64,000 nucleotides of DNA, taken from Streptomyces sp. NBC_00576. GTDB taxonomy: Bacteria; Actinomycetota; Actinomycetes; Streptomycetales; Streptomycetaceae. Position 1 is the stretch's first letter. The number at the start of each line of letters is the position of its first letter. Below the pieces are notes generated by a model. The model ran no database searches, was not told where the DNA came from, and saw only the letters and a program-made list of their open reading frames with translations. Location of the stretch: contig NZ_CP107780.1 of NCBI RefSeq assembly GCF_036345175.1, forward strand, positions 6,200,001 through 6,264,000, in the 5' to 3' direction. Both the position numbers and the translations under genes were made by a program. Of this stretch, positions 52,492 to 61,759 are shown in pieces.

Positions 52492-53391
52492 ATGACACGC
52501 GAATTCAATGACACGACACGAGCGCTCTACGCGGTGGCGGACCTCACGGCATGCGAGGGCATCACATGTCGCAGAAGTGAGGCCTCGGGGCGTCCCCGAG
52601 GCCTCGCCGTGGCCGGAACCCGGCTCTGCTCGGCCTGCGTCCTCCGCCTGACCGGCGGTCTGACGCGGCTGCCCAGCCTGTACGACGAGTGCGGACTGCT
52701 CCTCGGGGGCACCGACCGGCCGCGCGAACGTACATCCGGCGGTGGCGGCTCGTTGCGCGGGCTCCCTTTCAACACCGCGGCGGCGGAAGCCCGCTCCGTG
52801 ATCCTCGGTGTGCTGCGTTCCTGGGCCGGGCTGGTCGTCGGGGAGCGGATCGTCGCCGCGCCCCGGGACACGGTGGCCGGCGTCGTCGAGTTCCTGATCC
52901 GGCACGCCGGGTGGCTGGCCGCCCACGAAGCCGCGGGTGAGCTGTCCGAGGAGGTGGCGCGAGCGGTACGCCGGGCGGGGTATGTGGTCGACCCGCCCCC
53001 CGGCCGAGGCATGCAGGTCGGGACGTGCGTCGTGGCGGACTGCGAGGGCGGGCTGACGGCCGTGGTGCGCGTCAACCGGGCCGATCCGCCGGTCGAGATC
53101 AGCTGCGCCGCGGATCCCTCGCACCGCTGGTCCGCGCAGGAGTGGATGGCGCTGAGCCGCGGTGCGTCGGAGGACCGGACGGAGCGGCCGGCCGGCCCGG
53201 CGCTCCCGGCGCCGACGGCGCGGTGGCTGAGCGCCCGGGCCATTTCCCTGTTGTGGGGGGTCCCCTCCGGCAGCGTGTACCGCCATGCCAGCGAACAGGG
53301 GTGGCGGCGGCGCACCGACAAGGGCCGCACCTTCTACCACGAGGAGGATGTCCTGCGGTCTCTCGGAGCGCGCACTGTTGGTCGCTCCTGA
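52492..53391 (+). CDS. Conserved actinomycete protein with cysteine cluster and MerR-like C-terminal HTH (OvmZ-like)
   Basis: Start ATG 52492 follows GAGGCGGGG; an in-frame start at 52438 is less likely. The 299-residue product has an N-terminal cysteine group (ACEGITCRR and LCSACVLRL, perhaps metal binding). The C-terminal helix-turn-helix (SARAISLLWGVPSGSVYRHA, ending FYHEEDVLRSL) resembles excisionase/MerR DNA-binding units. Proteins of this layout are widespread in Streptomyces and one is named OvmZ in an angucyclinone cluster, which is of interest because an angucycline-type cluster begins 4 kb downstream. The function is unknown. Confidence 0.75.
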   Translation: MTREFNDTTRALYAVADLTACEGITCRRSEASGRPRGLAVAGTRLCSACVLRLTGGLTRLPSLYDECGLLLGGTDRPRERTSGGGGSLRGLPFNTAAAEARSVILGVLRSWAGLVVGERIVAAPRDTVAGVVEFLIRHAGWLAAHEAAGELSEEVARAVRRAGYVVDPPPGRGMQVGTCVVADCEGGLTAVVRVNRADPPVEISCAADPSHRWSAQEWMALSRGASEDRTERPAGPALPAPTARWLSARAISLLWGVPSGSVYRHASEQGWRRRTDKGRTFYHEEDVLRSLGARTVGRS

Positions 53392-53482
53392 CGGATCGGT
53401 CGTAAGCATTCACGAGGTTGGCGTGCTGGTTGCGAGTTGACGATGTGACAGGTCGCTGTGCTCTCTGGCACGCTGCGGGATC

Positions 53483-54228
53483 ATGCCTGCCGCTGCCGAG
53501 CCTGCTGCGTCGCGTGAGGACCTCCTCACGCTGATCGCTGTACTGCGCGAGCAGAACGTGGTGCTGGCTGAACGCTGTGCGGGGCTCGAAGAGTAGAACG
53601 AGCGGCTGACCGCGCGGGTGGCAGAGCTGGAGCGGCGGCTGGACCGCAACTCGAAGAACTCCAATTTTCCGCCCTCGCAGGACGTGTTCGGCCTGCCCAG
53701 GGACGAGACGGTGGCGAAGCCGAAGCCGATGGGTAAGCGGGCAAGCGCAAGGGTGCTCCGGGTGCCGGACCGGCGATGGTCGAGAACCTGGACCGGGTCG
53801 AGGACCACCGGCCGGGTGCGTGCTCGGACTGCGGCGAGGCATTGGGTGATGCGCTGTCGGTGGGCTTCGCCCGCCGCCAGGTCAGCGATGTCCCGCTGGT
53901 GACGGTGCGGGTCACCGAGCATCGGCTGCACAAGGTCTGGTGCGACTGCGGTCATGTGACCGCGGCCGACGCGCCCGGCCTGCTGGCCGGGTCGCCGACC
54001 TCCTACGGGCTGAACCTGCGGGCGCTCGCGGTCTACCTCCTGGTCTTCCAGCACGTTCCCGTCGAGCGCGCCGCCCAGCTGATCGCCGACCTGACCGGCG
54101 CCAGGGTCTCCACCGGCTGGACCGCCTCCGTCCTGGACCGGGCCGCCGAGCTGGTCCAACCCTCACTTGACCTGATCCGGGCCCTGCTGGTCCTGGGGCA
54201 CGTGCTGCACGGGGACGAGACCACCCCG
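53483..54228 (+). pseudogene. IS66-family transposase, left part (stop codon, frameshift, interrupted)
   Basis: It reads MPAAAEPAASREDLLTLIAV, then a TAG at 53594, then VAELERRLDRNSKNSNFPPS (the typical IS66 leader). A one-base loss near 53745 follows, then GACSDCGEALGDALSVGFAR with the zinc-finger CDCG, and the start of the DDE domain (HGDETT). The gene is cut at about 54228 by the IS110-type element and resumes at 55923. Confidence 0.85.
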
Positions 54229-54500
54229 AGGTTACCTTTCTCGTGGCCCCGCAATGGGGTTCCTGGCCCCCGGGTCCGGTATGGCTGTGTGCCCCCTGTC
54301 GAAGGCGATGACCTGGGGGGTGTTGCCGCTGGGCTTCGGGGCACCGCTTGACCGCTGATGAGGGGCCTGACGACCGCCTGGTCCGGCGCAATGCCGGGCC
54401 GCTTCACCGGGCGGCATGTCTGCGTAACGTGGTTGCCGGCGTGTGGTGCCGCAGGGACGGCCGGGAGTTTCAGGAGACGAGTGGCGAGAGGCACACGCAC
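54229..54500 (+). ncRNA. Candidate bridge RNA region of the IS110-type element
   Basis: IS110-group elements encode a structured bridge RNA in the non-coding left end, just upstream of the transposase, whose loops pair with target and donor DNA. Here the 272-bp left end is non-coding. It has several short complementary blocks (GGCCCCGCAATGGGGTTCC; CGGGCCGCTTCACCGGGCGG). The target loop cannot be placed with certainty by eye. Confidence 0.5.
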
Positions 54501-55724
54501 ATGGTCGACACGACCGCGATAGATCTCTTCCTCGGCCTGGACCTGGGCAAGGAGTTCCACCACGCCCACGGCCGGACCCGGGACGGCAGAACCGTGCACG
54601 ACAAGCGGCTGCCCAACACCGAGCCGAGACTGCTGGAGCTGTTCACCAGGCTGGTGGCGAAGTTCGGCACCGTTCTGGTGATCGTGGACCAGGTCGCGAA
54701 CATCGGTGCGCTGCCGCTGACGGTGGCCCGCGCGGCGGGCTGCCGGGTGGCCTACCTGCCCGGGCTGTCGATGCGGCGGGCCGCCGACCTGCCTCCCGGC
54801 GAGGCCAAGACCGATGCCCGCGACGCGTTCGTGATCGCCGAGACCGCCCGCACGATGCCGCACACCCTGCGCGCGGTGGACCGCGACGACGAGGTGCTGG
54901 CCGAGCTGACGATGCTCACCGGTTACGACAACGACCTGGCCGGCGAGGTCAACCGCACCACCAACCGGCTGCGCGGCCTGCTCTCCCAGATCCATCCCTC
55001 CCTCGAACGCGTCCTCGGCCCCCGCCTGGCCTACCCCTACATCCAGGCCCTCCTCCAGCGCCACGGCTCCCCGGCCAGGCTGAAGAAACTGGGCCGGGCG
55101 CGCTGCGAGTCCCTGCTCAAGGCGCACGGTTCGCGCAAGGCCCACCACCTCACCGCAGAGATCTTCGACGCGCTCGCCGAGCAGACCCTCGTCGTTCCCG
55201 GCACCGAGGCATCCGCGCTGATCGTGCCGGGACTCGCCGCCCAGCTCGCCGCCGCCCACACTCAGCGCCGCCAGGCCGAGCAGGAGATCGCCGCCCTGCT
55301 GGAGGCCCTCCCTCTTTTCCACCTCCTGACCTCCTTGCCCGGCCTGGGCGTCAGGACCACGGCCGCCGTGATCGTCGCGATCGGTGACGGCAGCGGTTTC
55401 CCCACCGCCGGACACCTCGCCTCCTACGCCGGACTCGCGCCCGCCACGAAGTCCTCGGGCACCTCCATCCGCGGCGAGCACGCACCCCACCGCGGCAACC
55501 GGCTCCTCAAACGCGCCCTGTTCCAGGCCGCGTTCGCCGCGATCGGCTGCAAAGCCGACCCGTCCTCCCGGATCTACTACGACCGCCAGCGCGCACGCGG
55601 CAAGACCCACACCCAGGCGACCCTCCGCCTGGCCCGCCAGCGCGTGAACGTCATCCACGCGATGATCCGCACCGGGGCTCTCTACGAAGCACGCCCCCCG
55701 GGCGACGTCGGCCTCGCTGCCTGA
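54501..55724 (+). CDS. IS110-family transposase (DEDD, RNA-guided type)
   Basis: The 407-residue product starts at ATG 54501. The N-terminal RuvC-like DEDD domain has D14 in LFLGLDLGKEFHHA, an acidic VLVIVDQVAN near 60, and KTDARDAFVIAETAR near 110. The C-terminal Transposase_20 domain has LPGLGVRTTAAVIVAIGDGS, FPTAGHLASYAGLAP and NRLLKRALFQAAFAAIGCK. There is no frameshift or stop, so it looks active. Confidence 0.93.
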   Translation: MVDTTAIDLFLGLDLGKEFHHAHGRTRDGRTVHDKRLPNTEPRLLELFTRLVAKFGTVLVIVDQVANIGALPLTVARAAGCRVAYLPGLSMRRAADLPPGEAKTDARDAFVIAETARTMPHTLRAVDRDDEVLAELTMLTGYDNDLAGEVNRTTNRLRGLLSQIHPSLERVLGPRLAYPYIQALLQRHGSPARLKKLGRARCESLLKAHGSRKAHHLTAEIFDALAEQTLVVPGTEASALIVPGLAAQLAAAHTQRRQAEQEIAALLEALPLFHLLTSLPGLGVRTTAAVIVAIGDGSGFPTAGHLASYAGLAPATKSSGTSIRGEHAPHRGNRLLKRALFQAAFAAIGCKADPSSRIYYDRQRARGKTHTQATLRLARQRVNVIHAMIRTGALYEARPPGDVGLAA

Positions 55725-55922
55725 CGACTCCACCGCCTCCGCCCTCCAGGCCCCATCACACCCGCGCACCGGCACGGCCACTGCGGCCCTGCCGGCCACC
55801 GCACTGCCCATCAGCCACCCGATCCGCCGGGGACATCCCGCTTCGCGGGACGTCCCCAAAAACCAGGATCAACCCCTACAAGCCGACCCCACCGGGGTTG
55901 ACGAAACAGATAGGGGCACCCC

Positions 55923-56642
55923 CCGCATCGGGTCCAGGCGCCGCTGGCTGCACGTGGCGTGCACCGAGCACCTGACCCTGCTCGGGCTGGCCCCGCGTTC
56001 ACGCGAGGGCGCGAGCTCCCTGCGGGTGCTGCCCGGATTCCGGGGGCACCCTGGTCCACGACTCGCTCTCGCTCTATGCCGGCTACCCGGACGCCTCCCA
56101 CCAACTGTGCGGGGCGCACCTGGTCCGCGAGTTGACCGCCGCCGAACAGGACCACCCGAAACAGAAGTGGCCCCAGCAGATCCGCTGGGCCCTGGCCGGT
56201 CTGAACCGCCAGGCCCGACGCGTGCGCTCCGGCGAAACAGCCGAGATCACCCCCGAGGCCCTGCTGTTCTACCAACGCCGCTACCACCAGGGCGTCTCGG
56301 CGGGCCTGGCCCTGCACCGCAGAGCCGAGGGCCGCAAACAGTCCCCGGCCCGCAACCTCCTGGAACGTCTCCGTGACCAGGCCGACAACGTCCTGCGCTT
56401 CGCCGACCACCCGAAACAGGTCCCCTTCACCAACAACACCGGCGGGAGGGCACTTCGGCCGGTCAAGACCCAGGTCAAGATCTCCGGCTGCCACCAGTCC
56501 GACACCGGTGCCGCGGCCGGGCTCGCCGTGCGCTCCTACCTCGACTCAGCCCGCAAGCACGGCATGAGCGCCTTCGAGGCGATCCACCGCGCCTTCACCG
56601 GCAACCTCTGGATGCCACCCATCGCCCCTACCCACCTGACCA
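55923..56642 (+). pseudogene. IS66-family transposase, right part
   Basis: It continues RRRWLHVACTEHLTLLGLAP, with a frameshift near 56045, then TLVHDSLSLYAGYPDASHQL, CGAHLVRELTAAEQ, NNTGGRALRPVKTQVKISGC and SYLDSARKHGMSAFEAIHRA, the typical IS66 DDE C-terminus. With the left part it gives three independent lesions plus the IS110 insertion. Confidence 0.85.
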
Positions 56643-56712
56643 GCGAACACTACGCACCGCCAGAATTCTGGCTCATTGCTTCTGAATGCATACGATCGGT
56701 CCTCCAGGAACG

Positions 56713-56741
56713 AGCGGGCGCGGCCTCGGCGCCGTGCCCGC
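56713..56741 (+). terminator. Hairpin with T-tail
   Basis: AGCGGGCGCGGC and GCCGTGCCCGCT pair (one G-U) around CTCGGC and are followed by CTCGTTTT. It is a probable intrinsic terminator beyond the IS66 remnant. Confidence 0.55.
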
Positions 56742-57016
56742 TCTCGTTTTCCAGCGGATATGTGGGCGCGTGCGATACCGCGTCGCATCCGCACCCTGGC
56801 CAGGTGAAACCGCGCTGTCAGTGCAGGGGGGTTTAACCATTCTCTGACTCAGCCCTGTCGCTGCTTTGAGGAATCGGCATTGACATCCTTCAGTTCTTCG
56901 AAGAAGCTGTTCACTAACTTCCTCAGCACTGTGTCGATTCACCGGCTGGGATAATCGAAGGCCAATTCGGGGATATCTATCATCCGGCCTGAAGTGAAAT
57001 CACTGCAATTTCTCGT

Positions 57017-57049
57017 GCGGCGCACCGATGACATGTTTCGGTGCGCCGC
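57017..57049 (+). terminator. Hairpin upstream of the aromatic polyketide genes
   Basis: GCGGCGCACCGA and TCGGTGCGCCGC form a perfect 12-bp stem around a 9-nt loop. It lies 45 bp before the oxygenase pseudogene and may insulate the PKS operon, or act as an attenuator in its leader. Confidence 0.6.
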
Positions 57050-57093
57050 TTTGCCCTATCCATCTCATTTCGACGTCCCCCGAAGGTGCAGCC

Positions 57094-57656
57094 ATGGACG
57101 CATCAGTCATCGTCGCCGGAGCGGGTCCCGCCGGTCTCATGCTCGACCAGTGCTGACTGTTGTACGGCTTCGGCGACATCGGCACCAGCGACGCGGGGCA
57201 CTTCGGCGGACTGCCGGTGGACTTCGGGGGTCCACCGCGCGGTAAAGACCGTCCCGCAGTCCGACACCGAGACGATGCCACAAGGGTGTGGGGTCTGGAG
57301 ATCCGCTACAACGTCGGCCCCGGCAGCCATCCGCTGCTGGGACTGCGCATGCCGCACCTGGAGTTGGTGACCGGCAGCCGGAAGACCAACAGCGCCCAGG
57401 AACTGCACGCCGGGTGGGGCGTCTGCTTGATCTGGAGGACAACGCCGTCCTCCGCGGCCGGGCGTCAGGCTGGTCCGACCGTGTGGACATCGCGACCGCG
57501 GCTCCCCACGGGCTCCAGCCCGGCAGCCGGCGCATCGGCCGTCCTCGTTCGCCCCGACGGGCACGTGGCCTGGGCTACGCCCGGCAGCCACCACGCCCTG
57601 CCCAAGCGCTCAAGCGCTGGTTCGGCCCCTCCCGATCTGACCGTCTGGACAAGGAG
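57094..57656 (+). pseudogene. FAD-dependent aromatic hydroxylase (UrdE/JadH-type) remnant
   Basis: It starts MDASVIVAGAGPAGLMLDQC (FAD motif GAGPAG) and meets a stop at about 57154. Across several frames it then gives FGDIGTSDAGHFGGLPVDFG, VWGLEIRYNVGPGSHPLLGL, AGWGVCLI and VLVRPDGHVAWATPGSHHAL, all typical of angucycline-type oxygenases. Only about 560 bp remain of the roughly 1.5 kb expected. It occupies the place of the first oxygenase in clusters of the urdamycin order, so the pathway has lost one hydroxylation step unless another enzyme replaces it. Confidence 0.78.
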
Positions 57657-57662
57657 ATGTGG

Positions 57663-57989
57663 ATGCACAGCACGTTGATCGTGGCCCGGATGGAACCCCG
57701 CTCGGCCGCGGAGGTCGCGAGCCTCTTCGGCGCGTTCGACGAGACGGAGATGCCGCATCGGATGGGAACCAGGCGCCGGCAGCTCTTCTCGTACCGCGGC
57801 TTGTACTTCCACCTGCAGGATTTCGACGGCGAAGACGGTGGCGAGCGTATCGAGGAGGCGAAGACCGATTCCCGGTTCGTCACCATCAGCAACGACCTGC
57901 AACCGTTCATCACCGCCTACGACCCGGCCACCTGGCGCTCTCCCGCCGATGCCATGGCGGAGCGCTTCTACCACTGGACCGAACGGTGA
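57663..57989 (+). CDS. TcmI-family polyketide cyclase
   Basis: The 108-residue product starts at ATG 57663, 6 bp after AAGGAG. VARMEPRSAAEVASLFGAFD, FSYRGLYFHLQDFDG and a C-terminal FYHWTE tail match ferredoxin-like TcmI/UrdF/JadI-type cyclases, which guide the later ring closure in aromatic polyketides. The stop overlaps the KS start (GTGA). Confidence 0.88.
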   Translation: MHSTLIVARMEPRSAAEVASLFGAFDETEMPHRMGTRRRQLFSYRGLYFHLQDFDGEDGGERIEEAKTDSRFVTISNDLQPFITAYDPATWRSPADAMAERFYHWTER

Positions 57990-59266
57990 GCGCGCCGCAT
58001 GGTCGGCGGGTCGTCATCACCGGAATCGGCGTCACCGCGCCCGGCGGCGTGGGCGTCAAGAACTTCTGGAGTCTGCTGACCGACGGCCGCACCGCCACCC
58101 GCCGCATCAGCTTCTTCGACCCTACCCCGTTCCGCTCGCAGGTCGCCGCGGAGGTCGACTTCGACGCCGAACTCCTCGGGCTGAGCACCCAGCAGATCCG
58201 GCGGATGGACCGAGCTGCGCAGTTCGCCGTGGTGACGGCGCACGAGGCTGTGGTGGACAGTGGACTGGACCTCACCGCTCTCGATCCGCACCGCACCGGC
58301 GTGACGATCGGTAGTGCGGTCGGCGCCACCATGGGGCTGGACGAGGAGTACCGCACCGTCAGCGACAGCGGCCGGCTCGAACTCGTGGACCACACCTACG
58401 CCGTCCCGCACCTCTACAACTACCTGGTGCCCAGCTCCTTCGCTGTCGAGGTGGCGTGGGCCGTGGGTGCCGAGGGTCCCGCCACGGTGGTCTCCACCGG
58501 CTGCACCTCCGGGCTGGACGCGGTGGGCTACGCCACCGAGCTGATCCGTGAGGGCTCGGCCGACGTCATGGTGGCCGGCGCGTCGGACGCTCCCATCTCA
58601 CCGATCACGGTGGCGTGTTTCGACGCGATCAAGGCGACCACATCGCGCAACGACGATCCGGAGCACGCCTCCCGTCCCTTCGACCGCACCCGCAACGGAT
58701 TCGTCCTGGGCGAGGGAGCGGCCGTCTTCGTCCTGGAGGAACTGGACAGCGCCAGACGACGAGGCGCGCATGTCTACGCGGAGGTCGCCGGCTACGCCAC
58801 GCGCAGCAACGCCTTCCACATGACGGGCCTGCGCCCCGACGGACGGGAGATGGCCGAGGCGATCCGGGTCGCCCTGGACGAGGCCCGGCTCAACCCGGAC
58901 GACGTCGACTACGTCAACGCGCACGGCTCGGGCACCAAGCAGAACGACCGGCACGAGACCGCCGCTTTCAAACGCAGCCTGGGTGAGCGCGCCTACCAGG
59001 TACCCGTCAGCTCGATCAAGTCGATGGTCGGTCACTCGCTGGGCGCCATCGGTTCGATCGAGATCGCGGCCAGCGTGCTCGCGATGGAACACGGTGTCGT
59101 GCCGCCGACCGCCAACCTGCACACGCCCGACCCCGAATGCGACCTGGACTACGTGCCGTTGACGGCACGTGACTGGCGGACCGACGCCGTGCTCTCGGTG
59201 GGCAGCGGCTTCGGCGGTTTCCAGAGCGCGATGGTGCTGGCCCGCCCCGAAAGGAGCGCGGTATGA
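57986..59266 (+). CDS. Type II PKS ketosynthase alpha subunit
   Basis: The 426-residue product starts at GTG 57986. The active-site Cys is in VVSTGCTSGLDAVGY near residue 174, with VNAHGSGTKQNDRHE and SMVGHSLGAIGSIE giving the two catalytic His. With the next gene it forms the minimal-PKS heterodimer that condenses malonyl units on the ACP. The stop overlaps the CLF start (ATGA). Confidence 0.96.
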   Translation: MSAPHGRRVVITGIGVTAPGGVGVKNFWSLLTDGRTATRRISFFDPTPFRSQVAAEVDFDAELLGLSTQQIRRMDRAAQFAVVTAHEAVVDSGLDLTALDPHRTGVTIGSAVGATMGLDEEYRTVSDSGRLELVDHTYAVPHLYNYLVPSSFAVEVAWAVGAEGPATVVSTGCTSGLDAVGYATELIREGSADVMVAGASDAPISPITVACFDAIKATTSRNDDPEHASRPFDRTRNGFVLGEGAAVFVLEELDSARRRGAHVYAEVAGYATRSNAFHMTGLRPDGREMAEAIRVALDEARLNPDDVDYVNAHGSGTKQNDRHETAAFKRSLGERAYQVPVSSIKSMVGHSLGAIGSIEIAASVLAMEHGVVPPTANLHTPDPECDLDYVPLTARDWRTDAVLSVGSGFGGFQSAMVLARPERSAV

Positions 59267-60486
59267 GCGGCGCCGCCGTCAGGACCGTGGTGACCGGTCT
59301 GGGCGTGGCCGCCCCCAACGGCTGCGGCACGGACACGTACTGGGCGTCGGCTCGCAAGGGGATCAGCGGTATCGGCCGTATCTCGCGGTTCGACCCCGCG
59401 CAGTACCCGGCCCGGCTGGCGGGGGAGATCAACGACTTCGTCGCCGAGGACCATCTGCCGGGGCGGCTGCTGCCACAGACCGACCGGATGACCCGGATCG
59501 CCCTGGCGAGCGCCGACTGGGCGCTCGCCGACGCGGGTGTCGACCCGCGGGAACGGCCCGAGTACGACATGGGCGTGATCACGGCCAGCTCGTCGGGCGG
59601 TTTCGAGTTCGGTCAGCGGGAGCTGCAGGCGCTGTGGAGCAAGGGCAGCCGTTACGTGAGCGCCTACCAGTCCTTCGCCTGGTTCTACGCGGTCAACAGC
59701 GGCCAGATCTCCATCCGCAACGGCATGCGCGGCCCGAGCGGTGTGGTCGTCGGCGACCAGGCGGGCGGGCTTGACGCGATCGCTCAGGCCCGGCGTCAGA
59801 TCCGCAAAGGCACCGGGCTGGTGATGTCAGGGTCCATCGACGCCTCGATCTGCCCGTGGGGCTGGGTCGCCCAGATGGCAGGCGGCCGGCTGAGCACGAG
59901 TGAGGACCCGGCGCGGGCGTATCTGCCCTTCGACGCCGCCGCGCGAGGACATGTGCCGGGGGAGGGCGGGGCGCTGCTGGTCCTCGAGGATCTGGAGAGC
60001 GCCCGTGCCCGAGGGGCCCGCGTGGTCTACGGAGAGATCGCCGGATACGGCTCCACCCTGGACCCCCGGCCGGGCAGCGGCCGCCCGCCCGGGCTGGCAA
60101 GGGCGATCGAACTGGCGCTGGCCGACGCGGGCGTCGCCCCGGAGGAGATCGACGTGGTGTTCGCCGACGCGGCCGCGATCCCCGAACTGGACCGTGTCGA
60201 GGCCGAGGCGATCTCCCGGGTGTTCGGTCCGCGCGCCGTGCCGGTCACCGCGCCCAAGACCATGACCGGACGCCTCTACTCGGGCGCGGCACCGCTGGAC
60301 GTGGCCGCCGCGTTCCTCGCCATGCGCGACGGAGTGATCCCGCCCTCCATCGGAGTCACCCCCGACCCCGAGTACGACCTCGACCTGGTCGTCGAAGAGG
60401 AGCGCACCGCGACGGTCCGCTCCGCTCTGGTGATCGCCCGCGGCCACGGCGGCTTCAACTCCGCGCTGGTGGCACGCGCCGTCTAG
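59263..60486 (+). CDS. Type II PKS chain-length factor (KS beta)
   Basis: The 407-residue KS homologue has Gln in place of the active Cys (VVVGDQAGGLDAIAQ), the hallmark of chain-length factors. It is translationally coupled to KS alpha. Chain length cannot be stated safely, but the gene order suggests a decaketide. Confidence 0.96.
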   Translation: MSGAAVRTVVTGLGVAAPNGCGTDTYWASARKGISGIGRISRFDPAQYPARLAGEINDFVAEDHLPGRLLPQTDRMTRIALASADWALADAGVDPRERPEYDMGVITASSSGGFEFGQRELQALWSKGSRYVSAYQSFAWFYAVNSGQISIRNGMRGPSGVVVGDQAGGLDAIAQARRQIRKGTGLVMSGSIDASICPWGWVAQMAGGRLSTSEDPARAYLPFDAAARGHVPGEGGALLVLEDLESARARGARVVYGEIAGYGSTLDPRPGSGRPPGLARAIELALADAGVAPEEIDVVFADAAAIPELDRVEAEAISRVFGPRAVPVTAPKTMTGRLYSGAAPLDVAAAFLAMRDGVIPPSIGVTPDPEYDLDLVVEEERTATVRSALVIARGHGGFNSALVARAV

Positions 60487-60534
60487 CCCGGCACCCGCAG
60501 TGACCGCCATACCGAGATGAAAGGACAACCATTC

Positions 60535-60804
60535 ATGTCTGCCCGCGAGTTCACCGTCGATGACCTGAAGCGCATCCTGCGCGAGGGTGCCGGCGCGGAC
60601 GAAGGCGTCGACCTCGATGGGGACATCCTCGACACCGACTTCGAGTCGCTCGGCTACGAGTCGTTGGCCATGCTGGAGACCGGCAGCCGCATCGAACGCG
60701 AATTCGGTGTGATGTTGGACGACGACGCGGTGACCGATGCCAGAACACCACGCGCCCTGATCGAGGCCGTCAACGGTGTGCTGGTGCCGTCCGGCGTCAA
60801 CTGA
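60535..60804 (+). CDS. Type II PKS acyl carrier protein
   Basis: The 89-residue product starts at ATG 60535 after AAAGGAC; the ATG at 60517 overlaps that ribosome site and is less likely. The phosphopantetheine serine is in SLGYESLAMLETGS near residue 42, as in aromatic PKS ACPs. Confidence 0.95.
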   Translation: MSAREFTVDDLKRILREGAGADEGVDLDGDILDTDFESLGYESLAMLETGSRIEREFGVMLDDDAVTDARTPRALIEAVNGVLVPSGVN

Positions 60805-60952
60805 CCCTCCCCGACCGCACCGCCGGTTCCCACCGGTCAACCGTCGATTCCCCGGCGGGGCCGGCGGCGCGCCCACTCCACTTCACGCTCCCGCACGGCC
60901 GTGCCACGGCCGGCGTGCCCGGCGTCGCCCACCGACGCAGTCAGGAGACAAC

Positions 60953-61738
60953 ATGACGGAGCAGAAACCGAAGGTCGCCATCGTCACCGGCGCCACCAGC
61001 GGTATCGGCCTGGAGGCAGCCAGGCTGCTGGCCCGCCAGGGCCACCGCGTGTTCCTCTGTGCCCGCACGGAGGAAAGCGTGACTCGTACCGTCAAGGAGT
61101 TCGTCGACGAGGGACTCGACGTCGACGGCGCCCCCTGCGACGTCCGCTCAGTGGCGGACATCCACCGCTTCGTGCAGCAGGCCGTCGACCGCTTCGGCCC
61201 GATCGATGTGCTGGTCAACAACGCGGGCCGGTCCGGTGGCGGGGTCACCGCCGACATCGCCGACGAGCTCTGGTTCGACGTCATCAACACTAACCTCAAC
61301 AGCGTGTTCCTGATGACCCGTGAGGTGCTCAACACCGGCGGCATGCGGCACAAGAACCGTGGCCGGATCATCAACATCGCCTCCACCGCCGGAAAGCAGG
61401 GCGTGGTGCTCGGTGCCCCGTACTCCGCCTCCAAACATGGTGTCGTCGGCTTCACCAAGGCGCTCGGCAACGAACTGGGCCCGACCGGGATCACCGTGAA
61501 CGCAGTCTGCCCCGGCTATGTCGAGACCCCGATGGCGCAACGCGTCCGCCAGGGCTACGCGGCCGCCTACGACACGAGCGAGGGGGCCATCCTCCAGAAG
61601 TTCGAGGCGAAGATCCCGCTGGGCCGTTACTCCACCCCCGAGGAGGTCGCGGGCCTGGTCGGCTACCTGGCCTCCGACACCGCCGCCTCCATCACCGCAC
61701 AGGCACTGAACGTCTGCGGCGGCCTGGGCAACTTCTGA
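60953..61738 (+). CDS. Polyketide C9 ketoreductase (ActIII type)
   Basis: The 261-residue SDR protein starts at ATG 60953 after AGGAG. It has NADPH motif TGATSGIGLEAARLL, NNAGRSGGG, the Ser-Tyr-Lys set (IASTAGKQG, PYSASKHG), and the PGYVETPMA and C-terminal CGGLGNF endings typical of aromatic polyketide C9 ketoreductases. Confidence 0.95.
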   Translation: MTEQKPKVAIVTGATSGIGLEAARLLARQGHRVFLCARTEESVTRTVKEFVDEGLDVDGAPCDVRSVADIHRFVQQAVDRFGPIDVLVNNAGRSGGGVTADIADELWFDVINTNLNSVFLMTREVLNTGGMRHKNRGRIINIASTAGKQGVVLGAPYSASKHGVVGFTKALGNELGPTGITVNAVCPGYVETPMAQRVRQGYAAAYDTSEGAILQKFEAKIPLGRYSTPEEVAGLVGYLASDTAASITAQALNVCGGLGNF

Positions 61739-61759
61739 CATTCGCGGAGAAGAGGACCG

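Larger units (their letters stand above)
54229..55922 (+). mobile_element. IS110-family element inserted in the IS66 transposase gene
   Basis: Joining the flanks restores the IS66 reading HGDETT-RIGSRRRWLH, so the limits are near 54228/54229 and 55922/55923. The element has a 272-bp non-coding left end, one 407-residue transposase gene and a roughly 200-bp right end. There are no obvious terminal inverted repeats, as expected for IS110. Exact ends are uncertain by a few bases because both junctions are C-rich. Confidence 0.82.
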
